From HKST-UBA178 sp965223815 (GTDB taxonomy: Bacteria > Pseudomonadota > Gammaproteobacteria > Chromatiales > Chromatiaceae): DNA of 64,000 nt. Numbering within the stretch: the stretch's first letter is position 1; every line of letters starts with the position of its first letter. Positions 52,508 to 61,723 of this stretch are shown here, in pieces. Both the position numbers and the translations under genes were made by a program. Where the stretch lies: the NCBI GenBank assembly GCA_965223815.1, contig OZ245019.1, forward strand, positions 4,340,001 through 4,404,000, in the 5' to 3' direction. The notes under the pieces were generated by a model. That model saw nothing but the letters and a program-made list of their open reading frames with translations, was not told the origin of the DNA and searched no databases.

Positions 52508-53682
52508 ATCGCCTCCTCACAGCGCACGATGATTTCGAGCTGCTGTCCAGGACGCAGAACGAATACCTTCCGTACGTCGCGAAAGCCTTCCCGAGTACCG
52601 ACCGCCGTGTATGTTCCGGGTGTCAAGCTCACCTCCCTCAGGTTGAAACGTCCCAGACGGCCAACCGGATAGATCATCACCTCTGTAGCACCATCAGAGC
52701 GAATGGTTACCGCATAGGGTGTCTCTGCCTCGATGATCAACTGTTTAAGACGTTGGCCTTTGGCGCGTAACCCTGGGCTGGAAACGGCGTACGCCTCAAA
52801 GCGCTGCAGCAACTGCTTGGCATTTGCCAGCGGTACAGCCGACTGCAGACGCTGCGGTTGTTGCAAATAGTGATCGGCAGCCTGCTCCATCGCCAGGCGA
52901 TCGGATGCCCGTTTTCGACCCACACGGGCGATTGTGGAAGAGGGAGCGAGCTCGAGGATCTGGTCGTAGTACCGGACAGCCTCTTCCCAGGCCTCTTGAG
53001 CCTCACTCCGGGTAGCACTAGCGGCTAGGTGCTTTAACCGCCGGCTCTTGGAAATTGCAGCCACCTGACGCCGCCCCTCCTTAACAGCAGAGGTCCCGGG
53101 TATCAACGTTTCGGCTTCGCTCAGGGCGCCCCCTGCCCGTCGGAGATCTCCACTTTCCAGTGCCCCGAGTGCTCGACTCATGGCAGCGGCGAATGCCGTT
53201 TTGCGCTCTTCTTCCAATGAGTTGTCGGGTGCTGGAGCAGTCGCCTGCGCCGCAGAGCTCCCACTGATGGGAGCTGCCCCTCCGGAGTCCGGCGATAGAA
53301 CTGGCTCACCGTCATGCTGAGCATCATTCGTATCCGAACCGTTGTTCGCTAAGAATTGAGACTGGGGTTCCCGCTCAATCTCAACCCGTTGTGACTCACC
53401 AAGAGATTCCGACTGCACAGGCTGAGTCACGGCAGAGCTCGGTGGGTCCAGGGGCGGCCCTGGTACAGCGACCTCAACCGGAGCCGGGGGCGCCGATGGA
53501 GGCGCCACCGCAACCTCTGGATCGGTTTCGGCAGGTGGGGATACCAATTTGGGAAGCACCACGACAACAAAAACAACCAACAACAGCAGCAAGAAGACGC
53601 CTATAACAACCCAGGGGGGGCCGCGCCTCGGTAGTGCCGCCTGGCCTTGATGGCTACCCGGCGGTGTCAGTCGGGGCGACAT
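52504..53682 (-). CDS. Single-TM protein with periplasmic helical and PEGA-like domain
   Basis: A 392 aa protein from ATG 53682, overlapping the lipoprotein frame by 29 bases. One TM helix lies near residues 25-45 (WVVIGVFLLLLLVVFVVVVLPKL), followed by a Pro-rich linker, then a helical TPR-like region (AFAAAMSRALGALESGDLRRAGGALSEAETLIP). The last 70 residues (YAVTIRSDGATEVMIYPVG... LTPGTYTAVGTREGFRDV) look like a PEGA domain, as in the next gene. No known family. Confidence 0.75.
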   Translation of the reverse strand: MSPRLTPPGSHQGQAALPRRGPPWVVIGVFLLLLLVVFVVVVLPKLVSPPAETDPEVAVAPPSAPPAPVEVAVPGPPLDPPSSAVTQPVQSESLGESQRVEIEREPQSQFLANNGSDTNDAQHDGEPVLSPDSGGAAPISGSSAAQATAPAPDNSLEEERKTAFAAAMSRALGALESGDLRRAGGALSEAETLIPGTSAVKEGRRQVAAISKSRRLKHLAASATRSEAQEAWEEAVRYYDQILELAPSSTIARVGRKRASDRLAMEQAADHYLQQPQRLQSAVPLANAKQLLQRFEAYAVSSPGLRAKGQRLKQLIIEAETPYAVTIRSDGATEVMIYPVGRLGRFNLREVSLTPGTYTAVGTREGFRDVRKVFVLRPGQQLEIIVRCEEAI

Positions 53683-54913
53683 CTCCCCCACTCTCCCGCC
53701 GCGGAACACTGATGTCCGGCAAAGCATTTTCCGAACGGTGGATCTTGCGGAGAAGCCCTCGCCATTTGCTGTATTGGGCTTCGGCGGAACCGGTTAACCT
53801 ATGGGTATCTCCATCCACTTCAACCACCATAGGCGAAATCTCCGCATCGAACGAATTTCCCAGCTCCGCCAAACTGTCGATATGAATCTGCTTTTCTTTA
53901 TCTTTGTCGAATCCGCTCTTGGCAACCATAACCCCACCGATCAACATCAGCTGCCTCAAAGTATCGGTGTTGGCACGGATATCTCTACTACCCGCCATAC
54001 TAAGCGCCACAGCACTCACAACAGCCCCGATGCCCAACACCTTGCGGGTCATCGCCTCCTGCTCTACCCGACGCAGATTTTCGGCCTCCTCGCTTCGATA
54101 CCTGCGCCAATCCCCGTAAGGCTCCCAGGCATCGCGGTAGAACCCGTCGTAATAGTCATTCAAAGTGTCGATAAACAGGTAGTCGCGTTCCCGAATCAAC
54201 GCCACTCGCTGCATCATCGGGTCGTCCCTGGCGGGCAACCTGCGGATACGGTAACGCCCCTCATCCTTCTGCAAATAACCATCGAACGTTAAAGGCGCCA
54301 TTCCCGCGGCGAAGCGCATATCGGCGATTGTCCTTATCTCCCTCAACTGCGCCTGTGACATATTCTCCTTTAATCTGGCCAGGTCATTGGCTATTGCGTT
54401 GTAGAGACCTTGAAAGGCATCTACTTTCCCTTCACTGACGCCCTGGTAACCGCCGCTCCCTACCACTGCGATATACTCTTTTTGCAACCACTTACGCCCG
54501 CTGCTGTCTACCGCCTCGATCTCCAGATTAAGTATCTCTCCATCAGAGCGGAGAATCTTTCCCGTTACCAGCAGCTCGCCCCCCTGGATGCCTTGGGGCA
54601 CCACCCGCACCGCCCCCCAGTATCCGCTCTGCTGCAAGGTCTTCTTCAAATGAACGGGAATAAAACGGGTCTCCGCCTTGCGGATCTCCGGGGTAATACC
54701 CAGCGCCAGATCTTTTTCCGTGAGGGCAGGCCCGGATTCAAACAATGCTATCCAGACATCCATCAACCGATCCTCCTGCAGCGAGGAGGGCGGATGCTGC
54801 ATCGCCACCGGATCGGTGTTGGCAGGCTTTATACCCAGAGTCTGACAACCGCCAATGACCACTGCGGTAAATACCAGCAGCAGAATCAGCGAAAACTTGC
54901 GATCCATAATCAT
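53654..54913 (-). CDS. Predicted lipoprotein of the VWA/ExbB operon
   Basis: A 419 aa predicted lipoprotein with lipobox IGGCQ (Cys near residue 23). Middle part resembles a CsgG- or LPP20-type assembly protein in layout (VTGKILRSDGEILNLEIEAVDSSGRKW) but no firm family. A later hydrophobic stretch (VLGIGAVVSAVALSMAG, about 293-309) and a second (LRQLMLIGGVMVAKSG) could be membrane-interacting. Two ATGs (54913 and 54907) are possible starts. Followed within the operon by the TM/PEGA protein. Confidence 0.72.
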   Translation of the reverse strand: MIMDRKFSLILLLVFTAVVIGGCQTLGIKPANTDPVAMQHPPSSLQEDRLMDVWIALFESGPALTEKDLALGITPEIRKAETRFIPVHLKKTLQQSGYWGAVRVVPQGIQGGELLVTGKILRSDGEILNLEIEAVDSSGRKWLQKEYIAVVGSGGYQGVSEGKVDAFQGLYNAIANDLARLKENMSQAQLREIRTIADMRFAAGMAPLTFDGYLQKDEGRYRIRRLPARDDPMMQRVALIRERDYLFIDTLNDYYDGFYRDAWEPYGDWRRYRSEEAENLRRVEQEAMTRKVLGIGAVVSAVALSMAGSRDIRANTDTLRQLMLIGGVMVAKSGFDKDKEKQIHIDSLAELGNSFDAEISPMVVEVDGDTHRLTGSAEAQYSKWRGLLRKIHRSENALPDISVPRRESGGDVAPTDTAG

Positions 54914-54920
54914 CGGTTAC

Positions 54921-55727
54921 CTACCTACTCACGGACGCCTTGTAACGGCGATACTCTTCCCATAATTTCTCTTTGAGTGCAGGATCCTGTTCGCGTTCCG
55001 CGGCTTCCCGAAGTTGGCGGGCTACCACGTCGTCTTCACTGCCGGATCGGGCCACATCGGGTTGCCGTTCATTGCGGCCACCCCGCTCAGGCAGATTCTC
55101 ACTTCCAGAAACTCCGCTGGTACCCAGGCTGCCGGTCCGCGAACCGTTTTCCGGTGCCGGCCCGTCAGCCCCCTGCTGCTCGTACTCCGCATCAGCAGAT
55201 CCATCACCCTCCTCCCCACCTCCCGGAGCGCCCCCTGAAGATGAGGAAGCCGAGGAGGCTCTCGCCCGCGGTGATCTGCTGCTGATTCGGTCCTGTTCAT
55301 CCAACAACATCTCATCGAAATCGGACAATCCCTCCGCCAAGGCAAGATCGAGCGCCTCTACATTTTCCGCTGCTGTGCGTTCCGAAGCGATGTCTACCAT
55401 CGGTGGCAGTGGGGCGGATATCCCGCCGCTACAGGGCAGATCGCCGGTGTCTACCTGTGGGAACTGCCTGACCAAACTCTCGCATTTACTGGCTATTCGA
55501 AGTGCCAGGCTGTCCAAATAGCTCTTAAAATCTGAGGCTTGAGACGCTTCTAACCGCTTTTTGAGCATCATGGCATCGTATTCTGATTGCAGACGCGAAT
55601 GGGCCGCTGCAGTGATTTGGAGATCTTGGAGCAATTCCTGGAGTCGAAACTGACTGGCTGCGGAGATCGCAGACAGGCAATTCAACAGTAACGCCAAGAG
55701 AGCGAGATGTCTCAACAGAACGGGCAT
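54921..55727 (-). CDS. Exported protein of unknown function, first gene of the VWA/ExbB operon
   Basis: A 268 aa protein with a signal peptide (residues 1-24, LALLALLLNCLSAISAA) followed by a helical region (27-90), a Ser/Gly/Glu-rich disordered segment (150-215) and a charged C-terminal helix (DDVVARQLREAAEREQDPALKEKLWEEYRRYK). Two Cys (CESL, LPCSGG) could form a disulfide. No family recognised. It begins 38 bases after an extended -10 element and after the fba terminator, so it heads the operon. Confidence 0.72.
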   Translation of the reverse strand: MPVLLRHLALLALLLNCLSAISAASQFRLQELLQDLQITAAAHSRLQSEYDAMMLKKRLEASQASDFKSYLDSLALRIASKCESLVRQFPQVDTGDLPCSGGISAPLPPMVDIASERTAAENVEALDLALAEGLSDFDEMLLDEQDRISSRSPRARASSASSSSGGAPGGGEEGDGSADAEYEQQGADGPAPENGSRTGSLGTSGVSGSENLPERGGRNERQPDVARSGSEDDVVARQLREAAEREQDPALKEKLWEEYRRYKASVSR

Positions 55728-55764
55728 TGTCCTCTCTCAATAATCTCAGGAAGTTCTATACGAC

Positions 55765-55773
55765 ATACTAGCA
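55765..55773 (-). promoter_or_regulatory. Possible extended -10 promoter of the VWA/ExbB operon
   Basis: On the minus strand TGCTAGTAT, an extended -10 (TGn plus TAGTAT), lies 38 bases upstream of the first gene and just downstream of the fba terminator. No good -35 is seen. The placement supports an independent transcription unit. Confidence 0.4.
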
Positions 55774-55791
55774 TGGCAATCGAAAGCGACT

Positions 55792-55813
55792 AAAAAGGGC
55801 GCCGAAGCGCCCT
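55792..55813 (-). terminator. Intrinsic terminator of the cbb operon (after fba)
   Basis: On the minus strand AGGGCGC-TTCG-GCGCCCT, a perfect 7-bp stem with a UUCG tetraloop, is followed by TTTT (55795-55792). It lies 28 bases after the fba stop. It should stop tkt-gap-pgk-fba transcription and separate it from the operon at 55727. Confidence 0.9.
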
Positions 55814-55841
55814 CATGCCAACCCCGGATGGGAACCGGTTA

Positions 55842-56906
55842 TCAGCTGACTTGCGGAGCCAACGCCCCCTCCTGGTACAGCATAAACATACTCTCCAGCG
55901 GCCTTGCCCTTATTTTAGAGGCGTGACCTGCGCAGCCAAATGCCGCGTAGCGCGCCTTACAGATCTCTTTCATTCCCTTGGTAGACTCTTTGAGGAACTT
56001 TCTGGGGTCGAAATTGGAGGGGTTTTCATGTAGATGACGGCGCACCGAGCCGGTTGAAGCCATGCGCAGGTCGGTATCGATATTCACTTTACGCACGCCA
56101 TGTTTTATTCCCTCTACGATCTCCTCGACCGGCACACCATAAGTCTGCCCCATGTCACCCCCGAAATCGTTGATTATCTTCAGCCAATCCTGGGGCACGG
56201 AAGAGGAGCCGTGCATCACCAGATGGGTATTCGGAATACGCGCATGGATCTCCTTTACACGATCGATACGCAGAATGTCGCCCGTGGGTTCCTTGGTGAA
56301 CTTATAGGCGCCGTGGGAAGTACCGATAGCAATCGCCAAAGCATCGACCTGGGTTTGTTTTACGAAGTCGGCGGCTTCATCAGGGTCGGTCAACAGCTGG
56401 TCCATTTCCAGTTTTCCCTCAGCACCGACACCATCCTCCTCACCCGCTTCTCCGGTTTCCAATGATCCGAGACAGCCAAGCTCTCCCTCCACGGAAACAC
56501 CTCCGGCATGGGCCATATCCACCACTCTTCGAGTAACGGCGACGTTGTACTCGTAGCTGGCGGGTGTCTTAGCATCCTCCAGCAGCGAACCGTCCATCAT
56601 TACCGAAGAGAAACCGGATTGAATGGAACGCAGACAAACTGCCGGAGAGGATCCATGATCTTGGTGCATAACTACCGGAATGTGGGGATAAGTCTCGATA
56701 GCCGCCAAAATTAGATGGCGCAGAAAAGGCTCCCCCGCGTAGGAGCGTGCACCGGCGGAGCCCTGCATGATAACCGGACTGTCAGTCTCCTCAGCCGCCT
56801 GCATGATGGCGTGCACCTGCTCCATGTTGTTGACATTGAAGGCTGGCATGCCAAAGTCGTTCTCTGCCGCATAGTCCAGCAGTTGCCGCATAGATATTAA
56901 AGACAT
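55842..56906 (-). CDS. fba: Fructose-bisphosphate aldolase, class II (CbbA type)
   Basis: Zinc aldolase of glycolysis, gluconeogenesis and the Calvin cycle. It is 354 aa. MPAFNVNNMEQ, VVMHQDHGSS (zinc-binding His), GGVSVEGELG, IAIGTSHGAYKF, LVMHGSSSVPQ and VRKVNIDTDLRMA place it in the class II subtype used by autotrophs (CbbA). It is last in the run tkt-gap-pgk-fba and is followed by an intrinsic terminator. SD AGGAGAAA upstream of the ATG. Confidence 0.96.
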   Translation of the reverse strand: MSLISMRQLLDYAAENDFGMPAFNVNNMEQVHAIMQAAEETDSPVIMQGSAGARSYAGEPFLRHLILAAIETYPHIPVVMHQDHGSSPAVCLRSIQSGFSSVMMDGSLLEDAKTPASYEYNVAVTRRVVDMAHAGGVSVEGELGCLGSLETGEAGEEDGVGAEGKLEMDQLLTDPDEAADFVKQTQVDALAIAIGTSHGAYKFTKEPTGDILRIDRVKEIHARIPNTHLVMHGSSSVPQDWLKIINDFGGDMGQTYGVPVEEIVEGIKHGVRKVNIDTDLRMASTGSVRRHLHENPSNFDPRKFLKESTKGMKEICKARYAAFGCAGHASKIRARPLESMFMLYQEGALAPQVS

Positions 56907-57247
56907 GAATAGTTTCTCCTAGTTTATTATCACGACCATCGTCGCTCTTCATTTGCAGCCATCCGGGAACGGATACCGGCCGGCGTGCAGAACCAACGGG
57001 CGACAGAAAGAGGTATCATTCAGCGCTGCACACCCGCCTCTACGCGCTACTGTAGGCAGCTTTCGCAACAAACGATGAACAGGATCCCTGGAATAGGGCA
57101 ACAAGCACCGCTACCTATATGGGTCAGAGCGGAGCACGCGCTCCTGCGGAATACTCCCGTCATCGAACGTAACGGGAGCCATTAGCAGTTACATGAAACA
57201 GCACCCCGGTACTTCCGACCTGCTCCGGGTAGTCAAATATTTCTCAA
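56907..57247 (-). other. Noncoding gap between pgk and fba
   Basis: A 341-base spacer. I see no convincing gene; in many relatives pyk occupies this place. It holds two clear hairpins: GGAGC-ACGC-GCTCC at 57131-57144 and the pair 57154-57160 (CTCCCGT) with 57172-57178 (ACGGGAG). No strong terminator or promoter was found. Open frames here on both strands lack family features. Confidence 0.6.
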
Positions 57248-58429
57248 TCAGTCGCCTGATCTTGCCTCCAGCATTGCAACGGCAGGCAGCTCCTTTCCTT
57301 CTAGAAATTCCAGAAAAGCCCCACCGCCAGTGGATATGTAGGAGATCCTGTCACCAATACCGTATTTATCCACAGCCGCCAGTGTGTCTCCCCCGCCGGC
57401 TATGGAAAACGCCTTGGATTCGGCTATCGCCAATCCCAGCCGGCGGGTTCCCTCGCCAAACTGATCGAACTCGAAAACTCCTACTGGGCCGTTCCAGACC
57501 ACTGTACCAGCGGCACTCATCATTTGCGCAAATCGGGTAGCGGTTTCGGGTCCGATGTCGAAGATCATGTCATCGTCGGCGATTTCATCGACACGCTTGA
57601 CCACCGCTTCAGCGTCCTCTGAGAAGGCCTTTCCGCAGACGACGTCGGTTGGAACCGGTATCTCCCCGCCTTTGTCGCTTGCCGCCTTCATCAATCGTTT
57701 TGCTTCATCCACCAGATCCGCCTCGTAGAGCGATTTGCCCACGTTATAACCGGCCGCCGCGATGAAGGTGTTAGCAATACCGCCGCCGGGGATCAGTTGG
57801 TCCACGATTTTTGAGAGCGACTCTAGCACTGTCAACTTGGTGGAGACCTTAGAGCCACCGACGATCGCCGCCATCGGCCTGTCAGGATTGTCTAGTGCCT
57901 TTCCTAGAGCCTCCAGTTCTCCCGCGAGAAGAGGACCGGCGCAGGCCAGTTTGGCATAGGTACCCGCACCATGAGTAGAAGCCTGAGCACGATGCGCAGT
58001 GCCGAATGCATCCATGACATAGATATCACAAAGTGCGGCATAGGCTTTGGCGAGCTCTTCGAGATTTTTCTTCTCACCGACATTGAACCTAACATTCTCC
58101 AGCAGCACCACCTGCCCGTTCTCAAGAACTGGTGCGGTATCGAGATAGTCTTTAACCAGCGGTACCGCCTGCCCCAAGGCTTCGCTAAGATAATCTGCCA
58201 CCGGCTGCATGGAGAACTCATCCGCCGGAGACCCCTCCGTTGGACGCCCCAAGTGTGACATTAGCATCACTTGTGCGCCCGCTTTGATACAGTGCTGGAT
58301 CGTCGGCATCGAGGCAAGAATGCGTTTGTCCGAGGCTACCTTGCCATCCTTTACAGGCACATTCAGATCCTGACGAATAAGCACCCGCTTACCATTGAGA
58401 TCGAGATCTGTCATTTTAATTACGGACAT
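57248..58429 (-). CDS. pgk: Phosphoglycerate kinase
   Basis: Cytoplasmic kinase interconverting 3-phosphoglycerate and 1,3-bisphosphoglycerate. It is 393 aa from ATG 58429, with AGGGAG seven bases upstream. RVLIRQDLNVPVKDG, MLMSHLGRPTEG, VGGSKVSTKLTVLESL and GGGDTLAAVDKYG (ATP loop) are present. The gap to gap (58430-58640, 211 bases) contains an 8-bp inverted repeat (58597-58604 with 58621-58628). Confidence 0.98.
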   Translation of the reverse strand: MSVIKMTDLDLNGKRVLIRQDLNVPVKDGKVASDKRILASMPTIQHCIKAGAQVMLMSHLGRPTEGSPADEFSMQPVADYLSEALGQAVPLVKDYLDTAPVLENGQVVLLENVRFNVGEKKNLEELAKAYAALCDIYVMDAFGTAHRAQASTHGAGTYAKLACAGPLLAGELEALGKALDNPDRPMAAIVGGSKVSTKLTVLESLSKIVDQLIPGGGIANTFIAAAGYNVGKSLYEADLVDEAKRLMKAASDKGGEIPVPTDVVCGKAFSEDAEAVVKRVDEIADDDMIFDIGPETATRFAQMMSAAGTVVWNGPVGVFEFDQFGEGTRRLGLAIAESKAFSIAGGGDTLAAVDKYGIGDRISYISTGGGAFLEFLEGKELPAVAMLEARSGD

Positions 58430-58640
58430 CACATGGCTCCCTTGAATCTACTCGCTATAAGTTCTTGAAGGACTAAGTTGCGACTCCTGGTCGCCCTTCG
58501 GCGGGGACCGGCGCCTACTCTATATTTACGGCCCATGGCGGCAGCTGCCGCGCAGCCATAGGGCTCTATCTTCAGGTCTACCGTACTGGGTGACGGACGG
58601 GCAGACGAAGCACGCATCGCCTGCCCGTTGCCAACGCTGC

Positions 58641-59639
58641 TTAAGCGCTCATAACCCTTATCATCTCCAGCACTTTGCAAGAGTAGCCCCACTCATTGTC
58701 ATACCAGGAGATCACTTTGACAAAGGTGCCATCCAGAGCAATGCCAGCTCCTTCGTCGAAGGTAGAGGTACAAGACTCGCCCTTAAAATCGGTGGACACA
58801 ACTTTCTCGTCGGTGTAGCCGAGCACGCCCTTCATCGGCCCCTCGGAGGCTGCCTTCATGGCATCGCAGATCTCCTGATAGCTGGCCTCGTTTTTCAACT
58901 CGACCGTAAGATCCACAACAGACACATCGGATGTGGGTACGCGCACAGACATACCAGTCAAAAGCCCGTTCAATTCAGGGATAACTTTACCCACAGCCTT
59001 TGCCGCACCCGTGCTGCTTGGAATCATGTTCTCCAATATTCCGCGACCGCCCCTCCAGTCTTTAAGTGAGGGACCATCCACTGTCTTCTGAGTAGCAGTG
59101 GCCGCATGAATCGTGGTCATCAGGCCCCGCTTGATGCCGAATTTGTCGTGCAATACTTTTGCGACCGGCGCCAAACAGTTGGTGGTGCAGGATGCATTGG
59201 ATATCACGGCCTCACCGGCATACTTGTCGTCGTTGACGCCAAATACGAACATCGGCGTATCGTCCTTACTGGGGGCGCTCTGAATGACCTTCTTCGCCCC
59301 TGCGTCCAAGTGCTTCTGACAGGTCTCCTTGGTAAGAAACAGTCCGGTGGACTCCACTACGACATCCGCACCCACTTCGTCCCACTTGAGATTGGCAGGA
59401 TCACGTTCCGCAGTGAGCCGAATCTTGTTGCCATTGACGATTAGTGTTGTTCCATCGACCGAGATGTCTCCCTTGAAGCGGCCGTGCACGGAGTCGTACT
59501 TAAGCATGTAGGCCAGATAATCCGGCTCCAACAAGTCGTTGATGCCGACGATTTCAATATCGGAAAAATCTTGAACCGCGGCGCGAAATACCATACGACC
59601 AATGCGACCGAATCCATTAATGCCTACTTTGATAGCCAT
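58641..59639 (-). CDS. gap: Glyceraldehyde-3-phosphate dehydrogenase, type I
   Basis: It is 332 aa. The Rossmann motif GINGFGRIGR, the NAD-type acidic residue in VGINDLLEPD, catalytic Cys151 in SNASCTTNCLAP and the C-terminal YDNEWGYSCKVLEM are present. The Asp near residue 35 suggests NAD rather than NADP preference, by family rule. SD AGGAG precedes the ATG. Middle gene of tkt-gap-pgk-fba; in an autotroph it would serve the Calvin cycle. Confidence 0.98.
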   Translation of the reverse strand: MAIKVGINGFGRIGRMVFRAAVQDFSDIEIVGINDLLEPDYLAYMLKYDSVHGRFKGDISVDGTTLIVNGNKIRLTAERDPANLKWDEVGADVVVESTGLFLTKETCQKHLDAGAKKVIQSAPSKDDTPMFVFGVNDDKYAGEAVISNASCTTNCLAPVAKVLHDKFGIKRGLMTTIHAATATQKTVDGPSLKDWRGGRGILENMIPSSTGAAKAVGKVIPELNGLLTGMSVRVPTSDVSVVDLTVELKNEASYQEICDAMKAASEGPMKGVLGYTDEKVVSTDFKGESCTSTFDEGAGIALDGTFVKVISWYDNEWGYSCKVLEMIRVMSA

Positions 59640-59710
59640 GTTTATCTCCTAGACTGTTGATTGACTAATCCAACGCGGCAAGCCCCCTGGCCTGCTACGG
59701 TGCTGCAATT

Positions 59711-61723
59711 CTAAAGCACTTCTTCCACCGCCTTAACAACATTTTCAACAGTGATTCCAAAATATTTGAAAACCTCAGGAGCCGGAGCCGATTCCCCAAA
59801 GGTATCTATGCCTATCACTTTCCCTGAAAGCCCGACGTATCTTGCCCAGTAGTCGGTTACCCCAGCTTCCACTGCCACTCTCGCTGTTACTGCGGCGGGA
59901 AGCACAGCTTCCCGGTAGTCATCATCCTGGGCGTCGAAAGTATCCGTGGAGGGCAGGGAGATCACTCGTACCCTGCGCCCCACCTCCGCCAAGATATTCT
60001 GGGCTCCCATCGCCAGCTCCACCTCTGAGCCTGTGGCGATAATCAGGGCCTCGGGCTCGCCTTCACAGTCCGCGAGGATATAACCGCCCCGACTAATATT
60101 GGCAATCTGAGTCTGGCTGCGCGTCATTGGTGCCAATCCCTGACGGGAAAGGATGAGACTGGTAGGCCCACCCCTTCGCTCGATCGCAACCTTCCAGGCC
60201 ACGGCTGTCTCCACCGCATCGCAAGGGCGCCACACCGACATGCGGGGAATCATGCGCAGGGTTGCAGTTTGCTCCACGGGTTGATGAGTAGGCCCATCCT
60301 CTCCCAATCCAACCGAGTCATGGGTATATACGTGGATGGGGCTCAACTTCATCAATGCCGCCATACGCAACGCGTTTCTGGCGTATTCCGAGAACATGAG
60401 GAAGGTTGCACCGTAGCTCTTGAAGCCGCCGTGCAGCTCTATGCCGTTCATGATGGCCGACATACCGAATTCCCGAACCCCGTAGTGGAGGTAGTTGCCG
60501 GCGGCGTTCTCCGCGGTGATCGGTTGCGAACCCGACCAGATAGTCAGGTTAGATCCGGCAAGGTCTGCCGAGCCTCCAATAAACTCTGGCATCATCGGCC
60601 CGAAACCGTTCAAGGCATTTTGCGAGGCCTTACGACTTGCCAGTTTTTCCCCTTTCTCGTCGACACTAGCAATGAAGGCATCGGCTCTCTCATTCCAGTC
60701 TTGGGGTAATGCTCCAGCCATTCGGCGTTCAAACTCTGCGGCCAATTCCGGGAAGGACTCGGTGTAGGCCTCAAAGCGCTGATTCCAATCAGACTCACTG
60801 ATCGCACCAATACTGCGCGCATTCCAACCCGCGTAAACCTCTTCGGGCACTTCAAACGGTGCGTGGGGCCAATCGATATTCTCACGAACCTTGGCGATCT
60901 CGTCATCGCCTAACGGCGCCCCGTGACACTCCTCTTTGCCCTGCTTGTTGGGTGAGCCCCAGCCGATGACCGTCTGACAGCAGATGAGGGTCGGACGGTC
61001 TCCCACCGCTCGCGCCTCATCCAGCGCCGCCTTCACCGCCTCCGCATCATGGCCGTCCACTTTAGATATGACATGCCAGCCGTAAGCGGCAAATCGACTC
61101 GGGGTGTCATCGGTAAACCATGATGGCGCACCCTGCTCTCCCCGCACCTCGCCGTCAATGGAAATATTATTGTCATCGTAAACTGCGATCAGCTTGCCCA
61201 GCCCGAGAGTCCCCGCCAAAGAGCACGCCTCATGTGAGATACCCTCCATCAGGCAGCCATCCCCGAGAAACACGTAAGTGTAATGATCGACAATATCATG
61301 GCCATCACGATTAAACTGGGCAGCCAGAGACTTCTCCGCAATCGCCATACCTACTGCATTGCTTATGCCTTGGCCCAGCGGCCCGGTTGTGGTCTCTACG
61401 CCTGGTGCATACCCGTATTCAGGATGACCAGGGGTCTTCGAGTGCAACTGGCGAAACTGTTTCAAGTCATCGATGCTGAGATCATATCCCGTGAGATGAA
61501 GCAATGAGTAGATCAGCATGGACCCGTGACCGTTCGAAAGTACGAATCGGTCCCGGTCCGCCCACTTCGGATTCGCCGGATTGTGCTTCATATAGTCATT
61601 CCAGAGCACCTCGGCGATATCGGCCATCCCCATAGGCGCGCCCGGATGACCCGATTTGGCTTTTTGTACTGCGTCCATGCTCAGAGCACGAACCGCGTTG
61701 GCTAGATTTCTACGTGAAGACAT
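59711..61723 (-). CDS. tkt: Transketolase
   Basis: Thiamine diphosphate enzyme of the pentose phosphate and Calvin cycles. It is 670 aa. KSGHPGAPMGMADIAEVLW, GDGCLMEGISHEA (ThDP-binding GDG...N with DDNNISID) and GLGEDGPTHQPVEQ (catalytic Glu region) are intact. AGAAGGGTG precedes the ATG. First gene of the transketolase-gap-pgk-fba operon. No other carbon fixation gene is in the window. Confidence 0.98.
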   Translation of the reverse strand: MSSRRNLANAVRALSMDAVQKAKSGHPGAPMGMADIAEVLWNDYMKHNPANPKWADRDRFVLSNGHGSMLIYSLLHLTGYDLSIDDLKQFRQLHSKTPGHPEYGYAPGVETTTGPLGQGISNAVGMAIAEKSLAAQFNRDGHDIVDHYTYVFLGDGCLMEGISHEACSLAGTLGLGKLIAVYDDNNISIDGEVRGEQGAPSWFTDDTPSRFAAYGWHVISKVDGHDAEAVKAALDEARAVGDRPTLICCQTVIGWGSPNKQGKEECHGAPLGDDEIAKVRENIDWPHAPFEVPEEVYAGWNARSIGAISESDWNQRFEAYTESFPELAAEFERRMAGALPQDWNERADAFIASVDEKGEKLASRKASQNALNGFGPMMPEFIGGSADLAGSNLTIWSGSQPITAENAAGNYLHYGVREFGMSAIMNGIELHGGFKSYGATFLMFSEYARNALRMAALMKLSPIHVYTHDSVGLGEDGPTHQPVEQTATLRMIPRMSVWRPCDAVETAVAWKVAIERRGGPTSLILSRQGLAPMTRSQTQIANISRGGYILADCEGEPEALIIATGSEVELAMGAQNILAEVGRRVRVISLPSTDTFDAQDDDYREAVLPAAVTARVAVEAGVTDYWARYVGLSGKVIGIDTFGESAPAPEVFKYFGITVENVVKAVEEVL

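Noticed and set aside
57193..57540. A 115-codon plus-strand frame at the end of pgk
   Set aside because: Mostly antisense to pgk, with no features; the spacer is better read as noncoding.
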